The notes beneath the pieces are model-generated. The model worked only from the letters and a program-made list of their open reading frames with translations, made no database searches and was not told where the DNA came from. 64,000 nt of DNA from Nemania diffusa (lineage: Eukaryota; Ascomycota; Sordariomycetes; Xylariales; Xylariaceae), in contig JBBPUQ010000006.1 in NCBI GenBank assembly GCA_038501195.1, positions 744,001-808,000 of the forward strand. The letters are read 5' to 3'. Positions 46,201 through 62,040 of the stretch are shown piece after piece. How positions within the stretch are numbered: position 1 is the stretch's first letter; each line of letters starts with the position of its first letter. The position numbers and the translations under genes were made by a program.

Positions 46201-46793
46201 TTTAAAAAATAAAACTGCATTTTAGCAATTTTATAATAAAGCTAAACTAAAATATATTAAATATAGCTTTTTTTTTTATTATAAATAACAGTATTATTTA
46301 AATTGTTGTTATTTTTTTATTTTAAATTAAATAAGTTAATATTAAACTTTAAAATTTTATATAAATAAATTATATCAAAAATTATTATAATAAATAATTA
46401 ATTTTTTAATAATAAAATAAAGTTAAAATAAAAATAAAGTTATTTATAAATTTATAAATATTATAATTTTTTTAATAACTATTATATATAAAGCTTTTTA
46501 AATTTTTAAAAAAATAATAAATTTTTAAAAGTTTAATATTTTTAAACTAAAAAAAATTATAAAAATGTTTAAAATAAAAGCAATATATTAATAAAGCAAT
46601 TATAATTTAAAATTTGTTTTAATATTTAAAGTAATAGTTATAAATATAAACAGTTTAATAATAAAAAAGCATATTAAAAATAATAATAATAAATAAAATA
46701 TAAAAAAAAAAAAAAAAAGTATAAAAATAACTTAAAAACAAATACAAACAATAAAAAAAAACTTGTTAAACAAAAGTTAATAAAATTAACAAT

Positions 46794-46829
<36 letters not shown>

Positions 46830-47073
46830 AACAAATTTATAACTTTATATACTTTTGTTTATATATAAAGCTATACTAGCAAAAATATAAATTATTTTTA
46901 AAAATTAATAATTTATAAAATATTTAAATATTTATATATAACTATATATTGTTTATATTTTTAACTAATTAAATTAATAAGTTAATTAATTAATTTATAT
47001 ATTTAAATCAATTAATTTATAATTAATTTTTATAATTAAGTTAAAAATAATTTAAATTAAAAAAAAAAATAAT

Positions 47074-47253
47074 TATTAAAATTTAAAAATTAAAATTTAA
47101 AAAAGTACTAATATATTTATATATATTTATTTTATATATATTTTAAAAAAGATTTTTTTTTTTTTTAAGCTTTAGTTTTATATAATATATATTATTAGCT
47201 ATATATTATTTATTATATTATATCTAATTTATAATTTTTTTTATTTTATAATA
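47074..47253. repeat. Right LTR of the inner element
   Basis: More strongly converted copy; shares the stretch AAGCTTTAGTTTTATATAAT exactly with the left LTR. Confidence 0.8.
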
Positions 47254-48709
47254 GCTAATATAATTATTATTGTTTTAATTAAACTTAAACTTAATAAATT
47301 TATTATTAATTATATATATAATATTATATAGTTATAAACTTTTAATTATAATTTATTTTAATAAAATATAAAAATAATAAAGTAAATAATAAATTATTTA
47401 AAAATAATATTAATTAATTAGTAAATAATATTAAAAAAATATAAAAAATTAAATAATAAAATAATAAAAAAGCTTAATAAATTTTTTAATTTTTAAAAAA
47501 AAATATATAGTTTAACTATTAAAACTAACTTTGTTATAAAAGCAAACTAAAAAATTTATATTAAATATTTTAATATATTTATATTATTGTTTATTTTTTT
47601 TTTTTTTTTTATGTTTTTATTTTTTTTATTTATTAGTAATTTTTTTTATAACTAAATATTTAAACTATTAATAAATTTTAATATATTTATATTTTAGTTT
47701 AATATTAATTTTATATTAATATTTATATTTATATTAAAGTTTATATTTTTATTTATATTTAAATTAAATTTTACTTTTGTTTTTATATTTATTTTTATTA
47801 AAAAGTAACTATTTTTTTTTAAAAATATTAGTATTAAAAAAAATCTTTTTAACAATTTTAATAATAGTAATAATAACTTTATTTTAAAATATAAATATAA
47901 CTTTTATTATATTACTTTTAAAATAAATTTAAGTTTTATTAAAAATAATATATATAAAATTAAATATAACAATATTAATATATTTAATTTTAAATAAATA
48001 AACTTTAATAATTAAAAAGTAATTATTAATAAAAAAAACATTATTTATATAAATATTTATTTTTTTATAAATTATATTAATACTTTAATTAAAAGTTTAA
48101 TATTATTAAATATTAATTAAATATTTTTAATATTTAATTATTTATTAATTAAATTAATATTATTTTAATAAAATAATAAAATTAATATAAATAATAAATA
48201 AATTTTTTATAAAACTAGTTTTAATAAAATATTAAAAAAATTAAAAAATCGTTTTAAAATTTATTTTAATTAAACTATTTAAAAAATTTTAAATAGTTTT
48301 TTTTATTTATATAATATTGCTAAAAGTTAAAATATATTGTTTTAATTTATTTAATATAAATTAAAATATATATAAATTAATAAAATTTTTAAATAAAATA
48401 ATTTTAATTAATAAAATATTATAAAAAATATTTATAATTAATAAAATAAAGTTATTATAAATTATATTTATTTATTTAAATTTAAAAATATATTAAAAAA
48501 ATATATATAAAAAATTAAAAAAGTTTGTTATAGTTTTAAATAAAAAGCTATAAAATAATACTTTAATATAAAATTTAAAATAAAATATTATTTTAATATA
48601 ACTATTTAAAAGTTAATATAAATTTTAAAGCTTTTATATAATAAATTTAATTATTAATTTAATTATTATAATTATAAATAAAAATAATATTTTAATAATA
48701 AATTTTATT

Positions 48710-48960
48710 ATTAATATAACTAAAATAGTAATTATAATAATAACTAAAACTATAATTATAATTGCTACTACTAAAATAAAAACTATAATTGTAATTATAA
48801 TAGCTATTATAATAGTTATTACAAAAGTTACTGCTTATAAAAAAAAAATTATAACTATAACTATAAATATAATTATAATTAAAACTATAATTGTAATTAC
48901 AACTATAATTATAATTATAATTATAATAACAATTACAAACAAAAATAATATTATAAAAAA
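48710..48960. repeat. Low-complexity ATAATTATA/ACTATAATT tract
   Basis: Inside the outer element, about 250 bp of near-repeating units such as ACTATAATTGTAATTATAAT. This may be a mutated array of a short tandem repeat, possibly once a repetitive part of gag or pol. Confidence 0.6.
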
Positions 48961-51900
48961 AAACATTGTAGTAAAAAAAAAAAAAAAAACTATATATATT
49001 TTTTAAAAAAAAACATTAAAAAAAAGTTAAAAAAATAAACTTTATTTTTAAAACTTAAAAATAATAGTTAATTTTTTTTTTATATTTTAAATTTTAACTA
49101 TATATATTATAAATGTTATAAATAATATAAATTTATTAATATTTTTAAATTATATTTAAAAAAATATAAAAAAAAATATTAATTAAAAAAAATTTTAACT
49201 TTATTTTTTATAAACTTTATTTATTAAATATATAACTATTATATTATAAAAATATTTTTATATAATATATTATTTTAATATTTTAAAATATATTAATTTA
49301 TTAAAAATAATATTATTTATAAACTTAAAAATATTTTAAACTTATTTTTAAGTTTAAAAACTTTTAATAAAAAATTAACTATTATAACAATTATTTTTAA
49401 CTTTTTTATATATATTAAATTTATTAAAATTATTAAAGCAAATATTTTTATTATTAAAATATTTAGTTTTAATTATTATAATAAAACTTTATATTTAAAT
49501 TATATATATTTATATATTAATATATATATAAAACTTATTAATATAAATATATAAATTTATATTAATTTTAATATAAATAATATTATAATTAATTAATTAT
49601 ATATAAAAATTTTTAAATATAGTATAAATAAAAAAAAAAGTAATATAACTATAGTTAATAATATAAAAATAGCTTTTATAAAATAAGCAAAATTTATATT
49701 TTATATATAAAAAATAAATATAAAAAAAAAACTTGAAATTATTAAATATAAAAAAAAAAAGTAAATAATAAATAATTATTTATAACTAAATATATTTTTT
49801 AAAAACAATTTTTTTTAAGTTTATAATATTATTATTAATTATTTAAATAATATTATTATTTTTTATAATTTAAACAATTTTATTATATTATTTAAAGTTT
49901 TTATATAAAATAAAAAATATATATATAAAATAATTAATATATATTTTATTATATTATAAAATAATAAAAATATATATTTATAAATTAAATATAAATTTTT
50001 GTTTATAAATTATAGCTTTTATTTTATAACTATTTATAAAAATATAATAAATATAGCTTTTGATATAAAAACATTTAAAGTTATATTAATTATAAATAAT
50101 TTAAAAACTTTTATTAAAATAAATTATAAAACTAAATCAAAACAAATTTGCAAAAATTGTAATAGTAAAAACTATATCAATTTATAAAAGCTAGCTTTTA
50201 AAACTTTTATATTTATAGCAGCTATATTATTAGTTTTTTTATTTAAAGTAGTTAAATTTAAATTTTTAGTTTTTATTAATTTATTAATATTTATAAATAT
50301 TAAATTTAAAATATTTTTAATTATTACTGCTATTATTATTAATAATATATTTAATAAATTAATATATAATATAAAAAAATTAAAAAATGTTATTATTATA
50401 TTAACTTTTATAAATATAATTAATTATATATTAATAAAAAGTAAAAATTAAATAAAAAATATATAATTTTTAAATATTTTTTTTTTTAATATTATATTTA
50501 ATATAATTATAAATATAAATATAATTTTTATTAATAAATTATATATTTTAGTTTTTAATAAATTTTTAAAGTTTAAAATTATAAATATTTATATTTTATT
50601 AAATATAAAAATATTTATAAATTTTTTTAAAATTGTTATTAAAAAAAATATATATATTTATTTTAAATATATATTTAAAACAATTAAATTTATAAATATT
50701 GTTAAAATATATAACATTTAAATTAATAAAAATAAAATAAATATATTTAAAAACAAATAATTTAAAGTTTTTTTTATTAACAATTAATAAAAATAAAAAC
50801 TAAATATATATTTATATTTTTTAAACAAATATAATATAAATATTTTTAATATAATATATAACAAACTATATAAAAAAAATTATATATTATAAGTTAATAA
50901 AATAATATTTTTTATTTATTTTGTTTTTATAATTTAAAAAAAAATTTATAATTAAAATAAAAACTAAATAATTATAAATTTAAAAATATTTAATAAAATT
51001 ATAATATTAAATAATTACTTTTTTTTTTTATAACAAAATATAATAAATAGTTTATTAAATAAATAATATATTATAATTATTAATATAATTAAATTTTTTT
51101 ATTAGTTTAAAATATATTTTTATTATTATAATTAATTTACTATTGTTAGCTTTTAAAAAATAAAAAAATCAAATATTGTTTTTATAAAATTTTATAATTT
51201 ATTTATTTATATTTAAAAATATATAAATAAATTGTTTTATTATTATTTATATTATTATTATATATTTATTAATAATATTATTATTTATTTAAATAATTTT
51301 ATTAATTATATTAAATATTTAAATATTATATTTAGTTTATTTTAATTATATAATATTATTATAGTTTTAAAAAAAACTTTCATTAAATATTTTTTAATTA
51401 AGTTATTTAAATTTTATATTAATATTTTAAAAATATTAATTATAACAAAATATATATAAGCTTTTTAAAACTTTGTTTTTTTAAACAGCTTAAAACTATT
51501 AAAACAATATTTTAACATTAGTAGTTTTTTTTGCAATTTTTTATTTTATTATATATAATTAGTTAAACTTTTATAAAAATATAAAACTAAACTTTTTATA
51601 AAAAAAAAGCAAAAAAAACATATTGTTAACAAAAATTTAAATTAATATAAAAAATATTGCTAATTTATTTTTTATAAACTTATTAATATTAAATAGTTAT
51701 TTTTTAAAACAGTATAAAAAGCAATATATAATAAAACTATAATTTATTATTATAATTTTAATAAAATATTATATTTATAAATAAATAAATTATTTTAATA
51801 TAGCTTTAAAGTAATAATATTTTATATTAATAAATATAAATAACAATTAAATAAAACTATTTTTTTTACAAAAGTTTAATTTATAATATATTTAAATTGT

Positions 51901-54014
51901 TGTTTATTTTAAACAAAAATATATTATAGTTTTTTTAAATTTAAAGTTATATATTTAATTTAAATAGTTAAAAAACTTTAAACAATAATATAATTTAATA
52001 AATAACTAATAATAATATTTATAAATTATTTTATTATTAAAAATATTATAAATTAAACAATATTAAATATTTTTATAATTAATTAAGCAAATAATTAATT
52101 AATAAACTTTTTAGTTTATTTATTTTAATATAAATTTTAAATTTATTATTTTTTAAATTATTTAAATTATATTTTAAATATATTAAATTGTTTTTAAACT
52201 ATAAAAAATATTATAAAAAAAAATAAAAAGTTAAAATGTTTTAATAAATTAATAGTTTTAAATTTTATATAAAATATTATAAAATATATTATTAAAACTA
52301 TTATAAACAATTTTTAAAAAATTAATTTTTAAAAAGTTTATAAATTTAACTTTAAATATAAAAAAATACTAAAAAAATAATATACTAATAAAAATTAATA
52401 TAATAATATTAATAAAAATGTTGTAAATTTTTTTAAACTTAGTTACTTTTTTTATATTATAAATAAATTAATTTATAATATATATACTAAAGTTAAAAAG
52501 CTATATATATTTTATAATATAATAAAACATATATTAAAAATAATATATAATAAAAAATATTATATAAAGTTAAACTATATAATAAATAATTTTAAAAGCT
52601 ATTTTATTTATTATAAAATATAATTAATAAAAAAATATATAAAATATTATTTAAAATATAAATTTAATTAAATAAACTATTAAAAACTAGTTAAAAGTTT
52701 TTAATTAATTTAATTAATTTATATTTTATTTATATAAACTATTATAATTAATTTTATTTTAGTTTTATTTTTAATTAATACTATTAAAATATTATAGCAA
52801 TTAAAAAAATATAAATATTATAAAATATATAATTATATAATAACTGCTATTTGTTATATTTTTAAAAAAAACTTGTTTATTTTTAGTAATAAAAAATATT
52901 TAGCTAAAAATTAAATAATTATATTAATTAAATAACTATTATTAAATAATTAAAAAATTTTAAAAAAGATTATTTTTAATTATAATTATAAATTTATATT
53001 AAAGTTTTAATAAAATATTTAAAAAATATTAAATATAAAGCTTTTAATAATAACTATATATTATTTTTAAAAAAATAGCTTATTTAAATATAAAAACTAA
53101 ATTGTAAAAATTATAATTTAATATTATAATTTTATTAAACTTAAATTAAACTAAATTTAATTAGCTTTTATTTTATAGTAAAATTTTAATATTATATAGT
53201 TATAAACTATATAATTTATTTTTTATAAATAATTATTTAAGTTTAAATTATTAAATTTTTTAAATATAGTTATTAATATTAAAAGTAATTAATATATAAT
53301 TATTTAAAACAAAATATTAAGTTAATAATAAATTTTGTTATAATATAAATTAAAAAATATTTTAATTATAAATATTATATATTTAAGTTTAAAGTTAAAA
53401 ATAAAATATTTTTATATTTATATAATAGTTACTATTTATTTAAATAGCTTTTTTAAAAATATTTTTAATAAAAAACAAGTTTATAAACTATTAAATAAAA
53501 AATTAGTGATTTAATTTATAAGTTAAATTTTTTTAAATATTATTATATTTATTTTGTTATATTAATAGTTTAATTATATTTAATATATAGCAATAATAAC
53601 TTTTTTTATTATATTGTGTTTTTTTTTAAACTAGTTAAAGTTAATTAATACTTTAATAAAAATATAAAAAATAAAAAAGTTTATAAAATTCAAATATTAT
53701 TTTGTTATTATTTAAATTATAAAAAAAACAAATTTGATTATTTTATTAAATAAAAAAAATAAAATTATAAATATAATTAATAATATATAAAACATTAATT
53801 ATAATATATACTTAAATTAATTAAAAAATATTAAAAACAATATAAGCTTTTTTTATAAAAAGAAATAGCTATATTTAAAGCAGTTAAGTTTAAAAAAAAT
53901 AAAAAAAAAATAAACAAACTGCAAAAAAAAAAAACAAAAAAAAAAATAGATTATATAAATTTATAGCTTAATAATTAATAAAGTTATTAAAATACTTTTT
54001 TATATTTAATATTT

Positions 54015-54289
54015 TAATAAAAACTTTTAAAAGTTTTAAATAAAAAAGCTTATATAAAAATAATATACTTTTAAAATAAGCTATATTAATTAATATTTAT
54101 AAAAAAAGTAACATTTATATATATTTATAAATTAAATAAAAACTTATAAAAACTTATAAAAATTTACAAAAATTTATATTTATATTTAAACTTTAAGTTT
54201 TAAAAATTACTACAAGTTTTTTTTTTTATTTAATTTATATTTTATTTTTTATTATTATTTTATTTAATTATTTTTAATTATATTTATTA
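54015..54289. repeat. Right LTR of the outer element
   Basis: 275 bp, same length as the left LTR, with most C/G positions converted to T/A; followed directly by the AAAAT duplication. Confidence 0.85.
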
Positions 54290-55479
54290 AAAATATATTA
54301 AATATAATAATTATATTATTTTGTTTTAATTATATAATTAAAATATAATTATTAATTTTTTTTAATATAAAATATTAATTATTAATAAATATAAATAATT
54401 TTTTAATTTATTTATATATTAAAATTATAATTATTTAATAATTTTAAAAAAATTATATAAATAGTTATTTTTTTTTATATAATAAATTAAATATAACTTT
54501 ATATTAATAATATAATTTAATTTATTTATAATAAAATTTAATTAGTTTATTTATTATATTAATTATAATATTATAATTTTTTATTATAAAAACTTTATAT
54601 AGTTTTATTTAATTTTTATATTTTTTTTATATTATAATTTTATTTTAAAAACATAAAAAAAATACTTTATATAATTTAATTAATATTAACTTTGATATAA
54701 ATATTTTTTAATATTTTTATAGCTTTTTATATAGTTTTTATTTTTTAAATAATTTTTAATAAAAAAATAAATTTTAAAAATTAATAAAATAAATATAAAA
54801 CTATTTAATTTAATTAAATTAATTAAAACTTTTATAATTATTTATAATATTATTTTTTTATTTATATAATAATTGATTTTTTTATATAAAATATTAAATA
54901 TATAATAAAATAATATATATATTTATTTAATTTTTTTAATAATTTAATATATTTAAATAAATATTTTTTTATATAAAGTTTTAATTAATTATATACTATT
55001 ATAAAATTCTTTAAATAAAATAATTATTTTAAAATTATATATAATATAATTAAATAGTTTTTAATATATTAAAATTTAATATTAATATATTATATTTAAA
55101 ATATTATATATATTTAAAAGCTTTAAAAATTTAATTATGTAAAATAAAATCTTTAAATTAATTATATATAAAATTAATTATTTATTAATTTATATAATAT
55201 TAATAACAATTTTATAATTAATATTATATTTATTTTTAAATAAAAATTTAAATTTTTTTAAATTTTAATTATATAATTAATAATAATAATAAAACTTTTT
55301 AATTTTTTAAAATATTAAAATATTAATATTATTATATTTAATTTTTTATAATAATTTTATAAGTTTTTTTATAATAAAATATTTAAATTAATATTATAAT
55401 TTTTAAAGTTTTTATTTTATAAAATAATTTATAACTTTTAATTTATTAATATTAAAAAATAAATATTTTTATTTTTATA

Positions 55480-58400
55480 TAATTAATATTATTATATTAT
55501 TTTATTATATAATTATATTTTATATATTATTAAAATAAATATATAAGTAATATATTTAAAATATAAAATTTAATTAATTTAATTAATATTAAAATTATTA
55601 TAATATTTATAATTTTAAATGTTTTAATATTATTAAATTAAATTGTTATATTATTTAAAGTTTAATTTATTTATATAAAAAGATTTTTTTATATAAAAGT
55701 TTTAATTTAAGTTTTTTTAATATTTAAAACTTTATTTATATTAATATTTTATATTATATTAATTATTTAAATAAAAATTATTTAATATTAATATTTATAT
55801 TTAACTATATATTTTTTTTTTTATTACATAATAAAAATATATTAAATTTATTAAAAATTAAATCATTTTATTTTTAATTTTAAAATTTAAATTATTATAA
55901 AATTTTTTATTATATAAAAAAATTTTATTACTTTTATAATTTAATATAAATATATTATATTTTTTATATAATAAAATTTTTTAATTTTAATTTTTTTTAT
56001 TAATTATAATTAATAAATTAATAATTAAATATTTTATAAATAAAGTATTTTTGATTATTTTTATTATTTTTATTATATAATTATTATAATTTTTAATAAA
56101 TTTTTTTTTTAAAGTTATAATTATATAATTGTTTTAAATATTTAATATTATATTATTTATTTATAAAATAAATATTTATTATATAATAATAAGTTATTTT
56201 TTAATTAAAAAAAACTTATAATATTGTTTATAAATTAAAAAATAAAATTTTATATATAACTTTTTAATTAATTAAAATAAATTTAAATTTAAATATATTA
56301 AAATATATTTATATAATTATTATATAAAGTAATATTTTTTTATAATAATTAAATTTTAAAATATAATATATAAATTAAAGTTTATTAATTATAATTTTTA
56401 ATATTTTAAATATTGTTTTTATTAAATTATTTTGTTTTATTTATATAAAAATAATAATAGTTTAATTAATTTAATATTAATTATAATTAATTATTATATT
56501 AAAATAATTATTAAATATTATATAATTTTAGTTTATTTATATATTAAATTAATATAATTAACAAATAAAATTTAGTTTTTTTTTTTTAATATAAAAAAAA
56601 ATATTATATAATATTATTTTTTAATAATTTTAAATTAATAATATAATAATTTAAAAATTTAAATTTTATTATATAATATATTATATAATTTATTACTATA
56701 GTTTTAATTAAATTATTATAAATAATTTAAATAAAAAAAAGTTTATATACTTAATTTTATATATAAATAAAAATATAAAATATATAATAAAAACTTTAAA
56801 AAATAAATATAAGTTTTTAAATTTTTATTTATATAAAAAAAGTAAATATTTAACTATATATATTAAATATTATAATATATATTAATATTATTAGCTATAA
56901 TATAATTAAAAATAATATTAAAAAATTTATTTATATAATTGTTAATTTTAATATATATATTAATATAAATATTAAAACTATTTATATAAACATTTTATTA
57001 TTTAGTTTTTTATTATTATTTTTGTTAAACTTTTTAAAAATATATATAAATTAATTATTTAACATTTTTTTATATATTTTATTATTTTTAATATATTTAA
57101 TTATTATAACAAATATTTATAAATATAAGTTTTATTTAATTATTAAAATTTATTATAAATATTTATATAAATTATTTATTTTTAATTTTTAATTTTATAT
57201 ATTTTATTAAATATTATATAAAATATATTAATAATTATATTAAAATAATTATATTATTTAAATTAATTATAATATTTTAATATTTAAAAATAATTTTATT
57301 TTTTTATTTAAAAATATTAATGTTATTTTTTTTAACTATATTTTTATATAAAAATAAATATAATTTTTTATTTGAAAATTTAAAGTAATTATTTTTAACT
57401 ATAATAGTTATAACTATTATAATTAATTTTATTATAAATTTTAATATAATTATAATAAAAAATAAATAAATAAATAAAATGGTTAAAAAATGAAATATAT
57501 AAAATAATTTATAATTTTTTTAATTTTTTTATTAAAAAATTAAATTATTATATAAAAAGTTATTTTAATTTTATAATATTTAAACTTTTTTTATTTAATA
57601 ATTAATTTAACTTTTTTTTTTTAATTAATATAAATAATAGTTTATTTTTTATATAAAAAATAAAAAGAAAATATAAAAACTATTTTATAATTAAATTTTA
57701 TTTTTTTATTTTATTATTTAATAATTATATTTTATAATTATTAATTAATATTAATAAAACTTTTTATATATATATATATTAAACTAATAATTTAATAAAA
57801 CTTATATATATATATTTAATATATATAACTAAAACTTAAACCAAAACTTTTATTAAATAATTAAATTAATAAAAAATATAAAGATTTATTAAAACTTATA
57901 AAATTTATAAGTTTTATATATATATATATATAAATAATTTATATATAACTTTTTTAATTATATTTCTTTTTGTAAAATATATATATAAATTAATATAAAA
58001 CTTTAAAACTTAAAAATAAACTTTAAATTTTATAAATTATTTTAAATTTATATATATATATATATATATAAAGTTTTATTAATATTAATTAATAATTATA
58101 AAATATAATTATAAATTAATAAAATAAAAAAATAAAGCTTAATTATAAAATAATTATTATATTAAGTTTTTTATTTTTTATATAAAAAATAAACTAATAT
58201 TTATATTAATTAATAAAAAAAAAATTAAATTAACTATTAAATTAAAAAATCTAAATATTGCAAAATTAAAAATTTCTTTTATATAATATTTAATTACTTT
58301 TATATAAAAATTAATTAAATTATAAACTATTTTATATATTTATTTATTTTTTTATAATTATATTTTTTTTTTTTTTTATAATTATATTAAAATTTATAAT

Positions 58401-60445
58401 AAAATTAGTTATAGCAACTATAACTATAATAGTTAAAATTAACTACTTTAAATTTTTAAACAAAAAATTATATTTATTTTTATATAAAAATATAATTAAA
58501 AAAAACAGTATTAATATTTTTAAATAAAAAAACAAAATTAACTTTAAATATTAAAATATTATTATAAATTTAAATAATTTAATTATTTTAATTTAAATAT
58601 TTATATATTTTATATAATATTTAAAAAAATATATATAATTAAAAATTAAAAATAAATAATTTATATAAATATTTATAATAAATTTTAAAAATTAAATAAA
58701 ATTTATATTTATAAATATTAATTATATATTTAAATATATATTTGTTATAATAATTATAAATAATATAAAAATCAAAATATATAAAAATATATATAATAAT
58801 AAATTTATATATATATTTAAAAAATTTAGCAATAATAATAACAATAAAAAATTAAATAATAATATATTTATATAAATAACTTTAATATTTATATTAATAA
58901 ATATATTAAAATTTTTAATTATATAAATAAACTATTTAATATTATAATTAGTTATATTAAAACTAATAATATTAATATATATTTTAATATTTAATATAAA
59001 TAATTAAATATTTAGTTTTTTTATATAAATAAAAATTTAAAAATTTATATTTATTTTTAAAAATTTTATTATATATTTTATTTTATTTATATATAAAAAT
59101 CAATTATATAAAATTTTTTTTATTTAAATTATTTATAATAATTTAATTAAAATAATTTAATTTATTATATTTATTAAAATATAATAATTTAATTAAAACT
59201 ATAGTAATAAATTATATAATATATTATATAATAAAGTTTAAATATTTATTTTAATATATTGTTAATTTAAAATTATTAAAAAATAATATTATATAATATT
59301 TTTTTTATATTAAAAAAAAGCTAAATAATATTATTTTAATTATATTAATTTAATATATAAATAAAATAAAATTTATATAATATTTATTAATTATTTTAAT
59401 ATAAATAAAATAAAACAATTTAATAAAAATAATATTTAAAATATTAAAAATTATAATTAATAAATTTTAATTTATATAATATATTTTAAAATTAAATTAT
59501 TATAAAAAAAAATTATTTTATATAATAATTATATAAATATATTTTAATATATTTAAATTTAAATCTATTTTAATTAATTAAAAATTTATATATAAAACTT
59601 TGTTTTTTAATTTATAAATAATATTATAAATTTTTTTTAATTAAAAAATAAACTATTATTATATAATAATTATTTATTTAATTAATAAATAATATAATAT
59701 TAAATATTTAAAATAATTATATAATTATAATTTTAAAAAAGTTTTTTATTAAAAACTTTAATAATTATATAATAAAAATAATAAACATAATAAAAAATAT
59801 TTTATTTATAAAAAATTTAGTTATTAATTTATTAATTATAATTAATAAAAAAAATCGAAAATAAAAAAATAATATTTTATTATATATAATATTTTAAAAT
59901 AAAAAATATAATATATTTATATTAAATTATAAAAATAATAAAAACTTTTTATATTATAATAAATTTAATAATAATTTAAATATTAAAACTAAAAATAAAA
60001 TAATTTAATTTTTAATAAATTTAATATATTTTTATTATATAATAAAAAAAATATATATATTTAAATATAAATATTAATATTAAATAATTTTTATTTAAAT
60101 AATTAATATAATATAAAATATTAAAATATTTTATAAAATATTAATATAAATAAAGTTTTAAATATTAAAAAAACTTAAATTAAAACTTTTATATAAAGAA
60201 ATTTTTTTATATAAATAAATTAAACTTTAAATAATATAACAATTTAATTTAATAATATTAAAACATTTAAAATTATAAATATTATAATTATTTTAATATT
60301 AATTAAATTAATTAAATTTTATATTTTAAATATATTAACTTTATTTTTATTATTATTATAAAATATAAATTAATTATATATTTATTTTAATAATATATAA
60401 AATATAATTATATAATTAAATAATATAATTATTAAATAAGTTATA
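55480..60445. repeat. Near-palindrome of about 5 kb (arms about 2.3 kb)
   Basis: The left arm (55,480 to about 57,770) is found in reverse complement in the right arm (about 58,060 to 60,445) with small indels; the coordinate sum of paired bases drifts only from about 115,833 inside to 115,921 outside. Checked in several places: around 55,520/60,400, 55,565/60,320, 56,005/59,840, 57,300/58,550 and 57,750/58,080. The spacer is about 290 bp. Confidence 0.85.
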
Positions 60446-61139
60446 TATATATAATAATATATATAAATTATATATAAATAAAATATAAAGCTAGTTATAT
60501 TATATTTATATTAATAATTGATTTTAAAAAAAGTTTTTTTATATAGCTAAAGATTTTATTATAAATAAAATCTCTGTTAATATATAAAATAAATATCTTT
60601 TTATATAACTATATATTTATTTATATAATTATAATATAAATATTATATTATATAAACTATTATATATAGTTATAATTAATATTAATATTTTAATACTAGC
60701 TTTTTTTTTTTTTAGTTATAACTAAATATTATATAAAAACAAAAAAATAAAAAATAAAAAAATAATATATTTTGTAATAACTTAATTTTATTATATAATA
60801 AATGAATTATTTTATAGCTATATATAAATAATATAATTTAATTATTTGCTATATTAATTTAATTTATATATTATATAACATTTTTAATTAATTCAAATAA
60901 CAAATTATTATTTATTAAATTGCTAGCTATAATTAATTTATTAAAAATAACTTTTTTATATAATAATAAAATTTATAATAAATTATTAATAGTTGATTTA
61001 ATAAACTTTATAAAATTAATTAATTAATAATTATTTATTGATTTATTTATTTAATAAATAACTATTATATAAAAAAAAAAAAATATTAAATATTATATAA
61101 AAAAAAAAAATAATATTAGTTAAAATATTTAGTTAATTT

Positions 61140-61260
61140 TTGTTTATTTTTATTGTTTTTTTTTTTGTTTTTTTTTTATATATTTATTTGTTTATTTATT
61201 TATTTATTTATATATATATATTTATATATATTTATTTATTTATATATATATATATTTTAT
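61140..61260. repeat. TTTA/TATA microsatellite tract
   Basis: T-rich stretch passing into TTTATTTATTTA and ATATATATTT runs. The open frame across it is Ile/Phe/Tyr-only and is not a credible protein. Confidence 0.8.
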
Positions 61261-62040
61261 ATAATAATAGTAGTAGTAATATAATAGCTGCTATTTATTT
61301 TTATTTTATATTTATTTTTTTAAGCAATATATTATAATTTTAAAATTTTATTTAAATTAAAAACAATAATATAATAAAAATATATAACTTTTTAATTAAA
61401 AGCTAAGCTTATTAAACTTTTATATAATTATTTTATATAAATAAATTTTTTTATATATTTTTAGCTAATATATTTAATTATATAATAAATTAAAAAAAAT
61501 ATTATTTATACTGTTTTGTTTATTAATATTTCTTTTTAAATATTAGCTTTAAATATTTTTATAAATATTTAAATGAAGTTTATATATAAAAAAAAATATT
61601 TTTAAATTATTTTAATTTAAAATCAAGATTTAATTATACCGTTTTATATTAATAGCTTTTGAAATAATTATTAATGCTATATTAATATATTATTTATTAA
61701 ATATTATTAAATCTTTAGTTTTTAAAAAAGTATATATAGTATATATATTTAATATTTATATAGCGTTTATTATTTTTAGTATAATTTATAAAAGTAAAAA
61801 AAAAAAAAAAAAAAAAAATTTAGTTTTGTTTTATTTTTTATATAATAATTAAAAAATAATAAATTTAATTTTTTAGTTTTTTTTAACAATATTTTTTTTA
61901 TATATATTATATAAATATTTTTTATATATATATATATTAAAATATTTTATATTATATATAAATTATTAAATATATATATATTTTTTAACTTTTTTTTTAA
62001 ATATAAAAGTTTATTATATATATATTTATTAATTAATTTA

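Larger units (their letters stand above)
40022..47253. mobile_element. Inner LTR retrotransposon (RIP-degraded), about 7.2 kb
   Basis: LTRs of 179-180 bp at 40022-40200 and 47074-47253. They start TATTA and end TAACA (left) or TAATA (right), consistent with TGTTA...TAACA originally. Flanks are ACTAA (40017-40021) and GCTAA (47254-47258), a 5-bp duplication differing by one G/A transition. It is inserted about 750 bp inside the outer element. No ORF survives. Confidence 0.82.
38996..54289. mobile_element. Outer LTR retrotransposon (RIP-degraded), nested host
   Basis: Two 275-bp LTRs (38996-39270 and 54015-54289), both starting TAATAA and ending TTATTA (probably TGATAA...TTATCA before mutation), flanked by a perfect 5-bp target duplication AAAAT (38991-38995 and 54290-54294). 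Removing the inner element and one copy of its duplication leaves about 8.06 kb, a normal full-length size. No coding sequence survives; gag/pol must be saturated with stops. Confidence 0.88.

Noticed and set aside
48710..48960. CRISPR-like or regularly spaced array
   Set aside because: Units are short, variable and contiguous without distinct spacers; simple low-complexity sequence in a fungal nuclear region.
49999..50187. 62-codon ORF in the AT-rich block
   Set aside because: Lys/Ile/Asn/Tyr-only composition inside a degraded retrotransposon; expected by chance.
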